Positions 32,830 through 43,781 of a DNA stretch of 64,000 bases are shown here, piece after piece. The stretch is from Cucumis sativus (Eukaryota; Streptophyta; Magnoliopsida; Cucurbitales; Cucurbitaceae). Both the position numbers and the translations under genes were made by a program. Under the pieces are notes generated by a model that did not search any database, was not told the DNA's origin, and saw only the letters and a program-made list of their open reading frames with translations. Each line of letters begins with the position of its first letter. The stretch's first letter is position 1. The stretch spans positions 32,024,408 to 32,088,407 of the forward strand of contig NC_026657.2 in assembly GCF_000004075.3 (NCBI RefSeq), given 5' to 3'.

Positions 32830-35800
32830 ATGGATGCTTCAGAGCGTAGGTATTTGGAGGATGATGATACGTCGTTAATGAAAACGATTAAAGGGGCAAC
32901 TATGGGATTTGTTTCTGGTACAATTTTTGGAACAATTGTTGCCACTTGGCATGATGTGCCCCGTGTTGAGAGGAATGTTGCTCTGCCTGGGCTTGTGAGA
33001 ACCTTGAAAATTATGGGAAACTATGGGATGACGTTTGCTGCTATTGGAGGGGTATACATTGGCGTTGAGCAGCTTCTGCAGAATTATAGAATGAAGAGAG
33101 ACTTCGTTAATGGGGCTGTAGGTGGTTTTACAGCTGGAGCATCTGTTCTTGGATATAAAGGTGAACTTTCTACCCTTTCTAGATCTGGATGTAGTTGCAG
33201 TTATATTTTCATTAGCAAATGTGAAGTTATTGTGTAAGGGTTGTTTCTTCTTTTTCTCCACTTTTCTCTACCGAAGGATGGGATGAAGTTATATTTTATG
33301 AACGTGGAGAGATTTTTTTTGTCTAACTGCAGTTTATCTGGCATATTTGCACCTGTGGATGGGTGATAAGCAACCTCAAATTGATTCATGTTTCAGTATA
33401 TAAATGCTAATTCCAAAAAAGTTAGCCCATTTATCATTTAGTTCACTCATTGTTGTTTTCCATCTAACCTCTTTGGTTTCCTTACTCTCAACCTTTTTAT
33501 GAATGGTTCACTGCAGGAGGATTGAAAATATGTTTCTTAAGCTCGGTTAATTAGGAGTCTTTTCTACTGTGTTTTTTGCATCTTTTTGGTGTTCTCTTTC
33601 TAAGTCTTTCTGTGATTATGATCTTGTGCATATTTTAGCTAATTAGAAGTCTTTTCTATAAACCCTTTGGCCTAGCGGGGATATCTCATCTCACCTTTTT
33701 GTATGATTTTCTTCCTACCAACATATTCCTTGTTCGAGGAAAAAATAGACAAATTATGAAACATAACTGATATTTTAATGTTCAATACTGACACGGTTAC
33801 AGGCTAAGCAAGTGGAAGTAGCACTACGGCATAACTGTGTGAAACTGATACAGTTACTCATGAAACTTTAGAAGGTTTTGAACGCTCCCAACTAGCATTT
33901 CATTCCAATACAAAGACAACATCTACTTGCCACACCCCCTTTGCATCTATATTGACATCTAACTAGCATGCACTTAATGCAACAAAAACATAGAAAGACA
34001 AAAATGAAATTTCTTTCCTGCCCTGTTTCTCTCCTTTCTTTTATATTTTCTTCCTTCTGATGTTGAGTGATGGGTGTGTGACGTGATGACACGATGAAAA
34101 AGGAGGAAAATCCAAAAAAGGAAAAAAACAAGTGGAGAGGAGAGGAAGGGAGAGCTTTTGTGTTTGCTTCCTTCAACCATTTTCTCATTTTTCGTTGTTT
34201 TTACCTGGTTATTTTTTTTTTCTCAGAAATCTATAGACCTCTGTTGTCCTTTCCTCCTTTCTGTTTGGCCTCTGGTTTGCCACCCCTTTTTTTCTTGCTC
34301 GTTTGTTTCTTGTTTCTGTATTCATTTGACAGACAGATGTTAATGAGTTTTTCTGTGTCATGGTTGTACTTTGTGTGCAACAGTCACTAGCCCACCCCCT
34401 CTTCTTTTGTTAGTGTTGACGGGCAACTTAGTGTTTCCCAATCTGTAGGTGAAGATATCCTCCTTGTTAATTCTAGCCTCTTGTAGTCATTATTAGTGAA
34501 AATAATTTTGATTTAAGGAGGTTTTTGTTAGGAACCAAGGTAGTATGGGATGCCTTTGTCCCACATTGGTTAGAATGGGATGACCACTGTGGGATGACCA
34601 ATAGTTGGCTTTTGGGGTGTGGTTCTCCAAGTTTCTTAAGTACCTAACAGTTTTACTACATTTAATACAGTCGAAAAATTTTCCTTTATTTACAGTCTTG
34701 AGACATTTCATGGGGGGATCCAAAATGCAGTTCTTGGGTCAAGAACTGAAGAAGACGGTTCTCTTATTAGAGAATATCTTCCTCTTGTGAAGTAGAAGTG
34801 AGAGAAATTGTAGGGGCGTCTTATTTCTCTTCATCCAATTGATCCATTTTTAGTCCTCAAAATGAAAAAGAAGAAAGAAAAATTGAATGTTTCTACTAGT
34901 CCATTAAATTGGAGGAAATAGAAACTTTCTTTTCTTAGATGATGACTTCCTCTTAATTTTTGTTAATTTACTAAGTATTATGCTAGTTCTTATCATCTGT
35001 TAATTCTTATTAGCACTAATGATGTGGAACTAAATTGAAAATTGTTGAAACATCAGGGACTAAATTAAAAATTTTACATAACAAAGCAAGCATAAGTAGT
35101 CAAGGAAATTATAGAAATGTTTTGGAGCTCTATTAATAGAGGTTGGGATGAAGTGAAGTTTTAGGAAGGTCAGATGGTATTCTCACTCTTTGAAATGAAG
35201 ATAAGGTGAAGGTAAAAGATGGCAGGATATCTTCAAGGAATCTTTTCTATTCATGTGAAAATAGTGTTGTAAGATGGAAAATAATGCCGAGTGTCTAAAT
35301 TTTGAAGATAACTTTATTCAGGAAGAGATCTTGAATATTTTCAGCAAGTAGTATGGTAAGAATACAGAAGTGTTGATCATTCTCGAGATTTCTTAATCTC
35401 AAAGGATTATGGGAAGTGGAAACTCTAGCTCACCTATTCCTCCATTGTTATCCTTGATGGCTTGAGAGACCACATGTAGAAGATTACATAGTGTATCATC
35501 GGAAAGTCGATATGTTGAAGATACACCAAGATTTTTTGGGAGAGTCACCTCAATTTTTTTGTCTTATTAAAAGCAAAGTGCTGAAAGAGTGGTGGACTAA
35601 CCAAGCTGTCTACCAAGTCGTTGCTCTAAGGTCTTTTCTAAGAGGTTAAACTGTCAGTTGCTTGACAAAATGTCAACAAGTCAAAATGCTTATACGGAAG
35701 GACCGCAACTAATTGATTCTATCTTTTTCTTACTTGGGCATTCACTTGGGCAATAAATCCACAACGCTAGAGTTTTAAAAGCTCTGGAAGGAAAATGAGT

Positions 35801-37108
35801 CCTGTATAAGTTAGAAAAATGGAAGCTATACCTTTCTAATTGAGGAAATTTTCTCTTTGTCAAACAGTTCTTGCCACCTTACCTGCCTATATTTCATGTC
35901 AAGTTTTCCTATGCTTGGGGAAGTGGTGGTAAGTTTTGGAAAAAAAGTTGAAGATTTTTGTAGGGATGGTAATTCGGTTAGGAAGCTTAGCCACTTGTAA
36001 ACTGTAATGTGGTGTTTTACAACTGGGTATGGCACTTCTTCAATGAATCAAATCAGTTTTGGCACAAGGTGTTCTCTAGCATTTTGAGAAGGAAGACGAG
36101 TGTTTACTTTTTGAGATTTCATTGTCCACTATATTTTATTGGAAAAAACTATTCAATCTGGATGCCTCTTGCCGGTAGTTCAATTCAGAATCATCATTTA
36201 GATTAGATTACAGTAAAAACGTAACATTGAACACCTATTAGAAGCATTCTGTAATTGCCAGCAAACAGAGTCTTGGAAAAAGGGGAAAATAGTTGTTTCC
36301 AGATGTCATTCAACTTCTCCCACCTAAACATGGAACCAAAGGCTGTGTTAGGATCCACAATATTTCTAAGCTTAGAAATGAGCAAGCAAGTGCTGCAGGA
36401 CATTCTTTACACGTAGTAATACACCTGACTTATCCTTCCCATACTTGCTAGCAGTCTTTCTTTGCCATAGTCCATTGCTTTCTAGAAGGAACTACAACAT
36501 GCATTTGGTTTAAAATATGTTGTTTCACTTGGCTATATTCATGAAGTCAAGACCTCTGTGTTCCAAAGAGCGAGAGACACAACACTGTACTTCATTAATA
36601 GACAACCTCCATCCTAGTGTGCACCTTCCTAAAGGATCCCCTCTCATATGTTCATCAAAGCTTCTACCAACTGAGCCTTAAAGACACAAATAATTATTCT
36701 GCACATTTGCAACAACCCCTTTGGCAGGGCAGAGCCATGAGTTGGGCACAAATAATTAAATGTTTTGGATATTGTTTGTTTGTTATATACTTATATTTAC
36801 CACAAAAATCCCTACCAACACATGATTATAAAGTAAAATGGCATTTTCATCTGTCTGATCCATTCTCTCTAGGATGGCTATACTCTGTTTTCTTTTAATC
36901 TCTAATAAGTTAACTTGCTCTGAGAAGTTGTTGGGTTAATTGTTGTTATTGTTTTCTTTCAGGAAAAAGCATTTCAACAGCTTTATCCGCTGGAGCTGCT
37001 TTGGCATTTACTTCTTCAGTAATTGACATTGGTGGTCAAACCACAAGAATTGATACTGGCAAGGAGTATTATCCTTACACCACCAAGAAAAGATCCCACA
37101 TTGAGTAG
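32830..37108 (+). CDS. OEP16-3: OEP16-3 / complex I B14.7-like Tim17 family protein
   Basis: Two coding exons, 32830-33160 and 36963-37108, give 158 residues, matching Arabidopsis OEP16-3 in length and sequence style. Family motifs visible are MKTIKG (17-22), VERNVALPGL (46-55), GGVYIGVEQL (73-82), RDFVNGAVGGF (90-100) and the C-terminal IDIGGQTTRIDTGKEYYPYT. Four short Gly/Ala-rich membrane segments of the Tim17/22/23 fold cover about 23-40, 63-80, 92-108 and 113-131. The plant protein has been described both as an outer-envelope OEP16 relative and as the mitochondrial complex I B14.7 (NDUFA11-like) subunit; the sequence alone does not choose, though the complex I role is better supported for this subtype. 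The 3802-base intron separates the fourth membrane segment and holds an LTR-like insertion and LINE fragments. Confidence 0.93.
34526..34649. mobile_element. Small LTR-like (TRIM-type) insertion with target duplication
   Basis: A 124-base unit starts TGTTAGGAAC and ends GTACCTAACA, so the ends are inverted repeats over ten bases with one mismatch and obey the TG...CA rule. It is flanked by a direct 5-base repeat GTTTT (34521-34525 and 34650-34654). It contains TCCCACATTGGTTAG and a GGGATGACC pair. There is no coding capacity. The best reading is a solo LTR of a very small retrotransposon; a MITE is the alternative, though a 5-base duplication favours LTR integration. It lies in the large intron of the OEP16-like gene. 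Confidence 0.6.
35380..35480 (+). pseudogene. LINE fragment: reverse-transcriptase zinc-binding (zf-RVT) remnant
   Basis: From 35420 the plus strand reads ETLAHLFLHCYP before a stop, the hallmark ETxxHLFLHC of the zf-RVT domain at the end of plant LINE ORF2. Surrounding frames are broken by stops, so this is a decayed fragment in the OEP16-like intron. Confidence 0.55.
35930..36190 (+). pseudogene. LINE fragment: segment upstream of zf-RVT
   Basis: The plus strand gives GKKVEDFCRDGNSVRKLSHL, then after a stop FYNWVWHFFNESNQFWHKV. This resembles the LINE ORF2 segment normally written as a KWxWRF...LWRKVI pattern, which precedes zf-RVT. Here it lies downstream of the zf-RVT remnant in the same orientation, so either the order is scrambled or two insertions occurred. 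Stops and frame changes show decay. Confidence 0.5.
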
Positions 37109-38468
37109 AATTAGGGAACTTTGCAGCAATTGGAAGAGAAGAAGTTGGTTGGCTTTCTCTTTTGGTTTTCAAGAGATGTATTATACTCTCCGTTTCTCTT
37201 TGAGTGAGCTTAACAGGGAGATGGGTTGTATGAATAAAAGGTACTATCAATTTGTTTAACTTGTTTTTGGTTAGTTTTGGACTTACCACCATTGATGCAA
37301 GTTGGAAGCCTTTTTATTAAGCAATTTGGGAATATGAATATCAAGGTGGTTGTGAGAAATTGTCAATGGCACTCTTTTTTCCCCTTCTTTTTCCAGGGTA
37401 ATTTTATTTCTCAATTTAAATTCAAGTTATATATTCTTTTTCAACATACATGAACTTGTCCTGTCAATTTGAAATATCTTCGGTTATTTTATTATTTTAT
37501 ACTAGAAAAGAAGCTATTCTTATGAGTCAAGGGAGTAGTCAAAAACTTTAGGTAAAGAATGAATTGAAGAAGGCTGCAACCAAACAACTTTTCGTTGGCC
37601 TTGTGTCAGTACAGTCCTGCCTATATATATTTTTTAAATTATTATTTTCTTGAGTAATATTGTTTCTTCAACAAACAATCCTCAAAGACAGTAGCATGCA
37701 TCCTGCTTTTTAATCCACACAATTGAGAGATTAATCCTTCCACATTATAAGCCAATTTGGAAGTTGTAGAATTATTTCCTTGAGGAACAAAAGAGAATTT
37801 CAGAATGAACCCTTGATGATAGAAAGCTAGCATATCATCAACAAAGGCTTACACAGTTATAACGATATTGTTCAACAGAGAAGCAACTTCAGTAAGTTTT
37901 GCAGAACCACTAAACTTCAAAGGTTTTTTGCATTACTATCATAGTTTTGATTAACTATGGATTAAAAGTTTGTACTCTTAATTAGTGATTATGTAAGGAA
38001 GAAGGGAAAAAAGTAAAAAAAAAAAAAAAAAGGAATGAAAGATGGAAATAGTTTTCTTTGGGTAGCATCTCTCGAAAGATAAAACACAAAAAGAGAGAGA
38101 ATAATGAAGTTGTGGTCCATATATCCCTCAAAAAGAAGGAAAAAAAAAAAACACACACACACACAAAGAAAACCAAATTCTATAAACTTTCATAGAGAAC
38201 TTGTAAAAAGAAGGAATTACATGAAACATATCGCTCATGTTTTCCTCAAAAAACCCACACATCTCTTACTTTAATCAATATGTACTTCAAAAAGAGTAAA
38301 TTCTCCTCCCATTGCACTTTTGAGTTTAGTTGTTAGTTGTAATTTAACATAGTACTAGGATAGGGTTAGAAGGTCTCTATTTTGTAGTCCGATTGTAATG
38401 TCATTTTCTTCTAAATTAATATTGTAATATTTACTTGTTACTTGTTGCATCCTTTACAAATTTCAGAG
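37109..38468. other. 3' region of the OEP16-like gene and spacer
   Basis: The 3' untranslated region likely extends to about 37440. Beyond it there is AT-rich spacer with A-runs (about 38013-38031 and 38141-38151) and a short (AC)n tract at 38151-38165. No gene is seen. Confidence 0.55.
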
Positions 38469-38473
38469 ACCAC

Positions 38474-38911
38474 TGTTGGAATAAATGGTTATGATTCTTC
38501 ATGAATGGATGTATCATGAGTGGATGCATCATTTTATGAAAAGTGTTATTAACTAAAGGATATGACTCTTCGAATGGCCACGAAAAGTCTATAAATAAGT
38601 CATTTTGGTTGAGAGAAAAGAACACATAAAAATCATTTGTCTTCTATAAACAAATTTCTCTTCATATCCACAATCTTGATGTTCGGTAGATTCACAAGAT
38701 TTCGTTCGTAGATCTTCTATACGGAGTGCTACACTTAGAAGAAAGTTGATATGTTCTATCTTGGGAGACAATTACTGTAAATTGCACTAAGGTGAGTAAA
38801 ATTGTCTTAAGGAGACAACGTAAATTCGTTGAGCTCAAATCTATATTTGTGTATGATTTTTCTGTTCATTGTGATAATAATATACATAGCAATTTGATAA
38901 TCTATCTAACA
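38474..38911. mobile_element. Solo LTR of a retrotransposon
   Basis: A 438-base segment starting TGTTGGAATA and ending ATCTAACA is flanked by an exact 5-base duplication ACCAC (38469-38473 and 38912-38916). Inside, CTATAAATAAG at about 38589 could be the LTR promoter TATA, and the 3' part (GGAGACAA..., GAGCTCAAATC) resembles plant Copia-type LTRs. No primer-binding site, coding region or second LTR is present. The simplest history is LTR-LTR recombination of a full element. The Copia assignment is tentative. Confidence 0.75.
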
Positions 38912-38916
38912 ACCAC

Positions 38917-39781
38917 TACAAGAGAGGTCAAGAAGAGAAAGGGAAAAAAAAAAGCTTAGGTCAACTAATATCAATGAATGCGAAAAACTAAGAGACTCGT
39001 AATTCATAATTCCCCACCCTCATTTGTACAAAAAAAAAAAACGTATATAAGAAAATGTTAGTATCAATTAGAAAAATTAACTTATAGTAATAATTAGCTT
39101 AATTAAGTTGGTTGGGTAACCATTTAATCTTTTATTTTAATTTTTTAAACATTAAGTTTAAAACCATCCATCTCACCTCTAAGTGCATGCTTTGCTTTAT
39201 TGTACTCTTTGTTTATCGATATTTTAAAAAATCAATCTAAGTTTTGAAAATCGAAAAAAAAAAGTTTTTAGAAACTTGTTTCCATGTTTGTAATTTGGCT
39301 CAACGTTTACCTATTTTCAAAAAACAAAAAAGTAAAAAATAAAACGATTACCAACCATAACTTTAACATTTTAAGTTCAATACGAACAAACAAAAAACAA
39401 TTTTGCAAGCTAACGTTAGGCTTTTTAGGCTTTTTAGTATTTAGAAACAGCATGTGGTGATTAGATATTAAGTGCAACCATATCCCCTTATATATCAATA
39501 CTTTTTATGTAGGGTTGCATGAAGGTTTGAAAAGTAAAGTGTGTGTCTGTGTGATGCTAAAAAAGATATCTTTATATGGTCAAATGGTTATGTGCATACA
39601 ACAAAGTACATTAGGTATTTTAGGTACTTCAATCCCTACACTTTCTTGTACCATTTCTTTATTGAACAAATATGATTATTATGTTAGTTGATTTGGAGAC
39701 ATATACCTTATAAGCTTACAAAACCATCCAATGGTTATATCAAAATGCCAATTTAAGGATATTTAATTAATTAATGAGTAT

Positions 39782-39813
<32 letters not shown>

Positions 39814-42240
39814 CCTAATTTATTATTCTTAGTGGGTAACTTTCTTAAAGGACAAACTCAATTACAACTTAAATAATAAGTACTTTAAAAGGTGATGTAT
39901 TAAAAAATAGATAAAAGTGCTATCTTGGATGATTAAGTGATAGAAAGAAAAAAGGCTTTGTTATTTCAAATGATTTTTATAATAAAGAGAGCTTGTGTTG
40001 TGTGATGTTGAATGGTTTCATCTCTAATAATTATTATGGTAATGTTAGATTCACCTTTCACGTTAATATCGATGTTACGCAAACGTAAAAATATCGACAT
40101 ATCGATGAAATTCTAGTACTATAAAACAATAATAGTTGAACTTTTGTTTAGCTATTATTCTATATGAGGTTCCAATTTCCGCTTTCTTCTACCAAGATAC
40201 CAAATGTAATCTTAAGATATTAACTAATTGGTCGAGCGGATAAAGACTAGAATCTTTCATCCACTCGATCATCAATTAAAAATCAATAAATCCCGAAAGT
40301 TGAAACTCTATTCAACAAAACATTTTGCAATATATATAGAATTGTATAATGTTGCAAGAGTTTGTTGGGAATTTTTTAGGGTTGCAATATTCTTTTTCTT
40401 TTCTTTGCCTAAAACTAAGATTGATTTTCAATTATATTGCTAACATTAACCATTTTTATTATTTAACCTAAGAACCATAAAAGCATATATCAAACCACTT
40501 CCTTTTTAATCTATTTTCTTTCCAAATTAAAGTGTCAAATATTGAAAGCTCAAAAGAGTAACTTCTCTTCTAAGGAATGCATATACTATATATATATATA
40601 TATATGAACCCATAACATATTAACCCTAATTTTAGCAGCTCTCTACCATGGCCATGGGATTCTTTTTTCATTTGGCCAAAGGAATAAATGGGTTCCTTCA
40701 AAAGCACTTATTTCTTACCCAACCCTTTATTCTTTACATTTTGTTGTGTTTCAAAAAAGAAACCATTTCTCTTTCAATGGAATATGTGTTATTATTTATG
40801 GAATTCTTCTTGGCTCTTGCTTTGGATACCACACCCCCACCAACTTTTTCTTCTTCCATTATAATATATGTATATGTATTTTCATTCTATCCTTATAAAG
40901 TACAGTCATTGAGTCTATGCAAACTCAATTTATGCATCCATCCAACTTCCTTAAGATAATCTTGAAAACAATTAGTGACTAATTATCACATTGGTAAGAT
41001 TTTAAAAATGCTACCCATCGCAATAAATCGATAATATATTGGTTTGTTACTCTTATAATATATAACTATTTACCTAATATACCTAATCCTACTTTTAGTT
41101 GATGTAGGAGTTGTATAATTGATTTGTATATGTATAATCCAAACAAAAACTTATACTTTACAGAGAACTTATACCCAAATATCATATCCTATAACTAATC
41201 TTCAATTTTTATTATCTCATTCTCTTTTTAAAATTATTAAGAATAGTTTCATGAATTCCTATTACTTTTAAATTGATATCTTAATTTGCCTAATATTAAA
41301 ATTAACCATAGCTAATTAATTACTTGAATTAGCTTCCTGTATGATGTATACATATTACACTTGAATTTTTTACATGATCATTCAAAAGGTAAATTGTTTT
41401 TGCCTTCCAAGTTTTGATACTGATGCTTTTGAGCACTACTTTTCTTGAATTCTTTCTTTTAAAACCTTTTCTCATTCTATCCTTTGCTCTTACTCTATAT
41501 TTTTCAGGTAAAATATTGAATTTACATAAAATATATACAATATTATTTCATGTTCTTTAGGGAAAAAAAAAGGGCAAAAATGCATTAAAAATATTGGAAG
41601 TTTCCTCTAACATCATTCACCTTCATGACAGAACTAACAAATGTTTAGGGTGTAAAAATAATTTGCATTTTTATGATTTTTATACATTTTTATTGTATGT
41701 TTTTTCCTTAGACAATATTGATTTTCCATCACTAAACTTATGTTATGAATTTTATAACTGTGTGGTCGATCTTATATATAAAAGAGAAGATCCAAAAGTA
41801 TTTTGAATTTTGTATTATAGTGGAGACAACGCATATAATTAACTTTTTGCTTCATTTACTTTATACCTAATATGCAATTTCTTAATCAATTGTTTTTTTC
41901 TAGACATCTCCGTATAAACGAAGGTTAACACAAAACCCCTCTTACCAAAATAATATACTACCCTAGACCTACATATTATCTATATTTTTTTTTTTTTGTT
42001 ACCCTATAAAAAAAGATGCACATAAATGTATTAAAGTTTGAAAATATTGAAATTCAACATTACTAATATGCTATAGATTAAAAGGTTAAATTTCAAATTC
42101 TAATTTTAAGTGCCATTTTTCATTAGAGTTTGAGTTTGGCCATTTTTCAAGAAGAGGTGATCCTTTTAAGTCCTCTACTGTTTCCATTAATATTGTTTTT
42201 CATATTTTACAGTTCCCCAAATCACACGGAGAGAGAGGAG
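38917..42240. other. Intergenic AT-rich region upstream of the MCTP gene
   Basis: No supported gene. It holds an (ATA)n microsatellite at 39784-39813, a TATA-type run near 40586-40604 and a T-run near 41988-41997. The 103-codon frame at 40648-40959 follows the TA run but has no recognisable domain. The final 100 bases probably begin the MCTP promoter. Confidence 0.55.
39784..39813. repeat. Trinucleotide microsatellite (ATA)n
   Basis: About ten consecutive ATA/TAA units in intergenic sequence. Confidence 0.9.
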
Positions 42241-43781
42241 GCAGAAGAAGAAGAAGAAGAAGAAGAAGAAGATAGAAGGAGGGTTGTTGATTCTCCGTTA
42301 TATTATATGTATATGTGTGTGTGTATAAATAATTATTAAGCTCAAAGCAACAGAGAAATCCATGGCACCTGTGAGCTCCAATGGTGGTCCTTCACACGCT
42401 TCATTTGGGTCCCTCCACCTTCCATACTAAATACTCTACTCCACACCACAACCCCTTCTAACCATTTCTGTATATTTCTCGCAGATTCATCAGATCCCAA
42501 CCCATAAAGCAATTCTGCAAAAAGCAAAAGCACTTCTGCTCTGCTAACCCTTCTTTCCTTTCCTTTTTCTCCTCGTTTTCCCTCTTTATCCTCCTCATCC
42601 CCCCTTCTCTTCCTTATCTCTTTGGAACTTCAGCATTTTTCTTTTCCTCAACTGGGTTTCTCTTGCCGATCATTCTTTTCTCATCATACTTGCTGTCCTC
42701 TCATCATTCGCCTTCACCCCATTTTAGGTACTCTCTCAATCTCAAATGGGTTTGCATTATCGTTTTGGTTTTCGTCTGAAATGCTTGCTTTGATTAGTTT
42801 TTTTTTCCCCATTTTGTGTATGTAATGTTTTTCTTTTGGGTTTTGTGTTGGGGATATGATTTTTGTTGTTGGTGGTGGTTTTGAACTTTAATGCCCTGTT
42901 TTTCTCTGACTCTGTTTCTTGGGAAATTTTTTGAAGATGAAATTGTATTTTGGGTTTTGTGGGTTTTGAAACTAAACCCTGACTGATGTATAGAGAGTTC
43001 TCGAAACCCAAATGGTTGTTTGGGGTATGGCGTAATTAGCATTACATACGAAGGTCTATTTTGTTTCCAGAAAATGACGAACTCACCGCTACTTTCATGG
43101 CTGTGTTTTTGTTTTTGTCCTTTATTGTGGACGATAACGTAATAACTTCAGCTTTAACCAGCATTTCTCTTTTGCATTTTTTTTTAAAAAAATTGGTGGA
43201 GTTTTTAGAAGAAAGCCCTTCTTCTTCCTTGTTTCTGATTGTTTTTCTTTTTTCTTCTTATGGAAGTACGAACTCTTCTCTGCGCATTAGTTAAACTTGT
43301 GATGTCTCTGTCTTGGAATGTTCAGGGTTCTGGCACTTAGATCTGAAACCGTCCGACAAGAACTGTTTGGATTTCTATGTACTACTTTTGAGGTAATATT
43401 ATTTTATGAGGTTCTAAGATCTATGTCTTTTCTTATTCCATTTGAGTTGGTGGTATTCAAAATAGCTTAGGATATGTTAGCTACTTTTGTTTTGTTTAAT
43501 TTGGTGAGTTCGAAGCAGCATGTCTGTATGTGGAACTGCTAATATTTTGAGGCTTTTAAGAAACTTTGATTTAAAATTTCCATAGTTTGAGGCAATCTTT
43601 AGTCTATTCACTTATTGTAACGGCTAGCTGATTCTGTTTTAATTTATTATCTTCTTCCCTATTTTATAGGCTTCTGAGAACTATTTGACATAATTTGGAT
43701 TCAATCTTCAGCTTCGGTGAAGAAATCTGACTGTACTCTGTCTACTAATTATTTTGGATCCGTTTCCTTATCAACAAGAAG
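42241..43781 (+). other. MCTP leader with predicted 5' untranslated introns
   Basis: An (AGA)n run at 42244-42271 and a CT-rich stretch (42540-42620) precede predicted leader exons. A donor TTTTAG|GTACTC at 42727/42728 and an acceptor TTCAG at 43325 outline a first intron. A donor GAG|GTAATA at 43392/43393 and an acceptor TTATAG at 43669 outline a second. The leader exon from 43670 runs into the start codon at 43782. These junctions are read from consensus only, without transcript data. Confidence 0.5.

Noticed and set aside
40648..40959. 103-codon frame 40 bases after a TATA-like run
   Set aside because: Hydrophobic, low-complexity translation without family motifs. The start context is suggestive but nothing else supports a gene.
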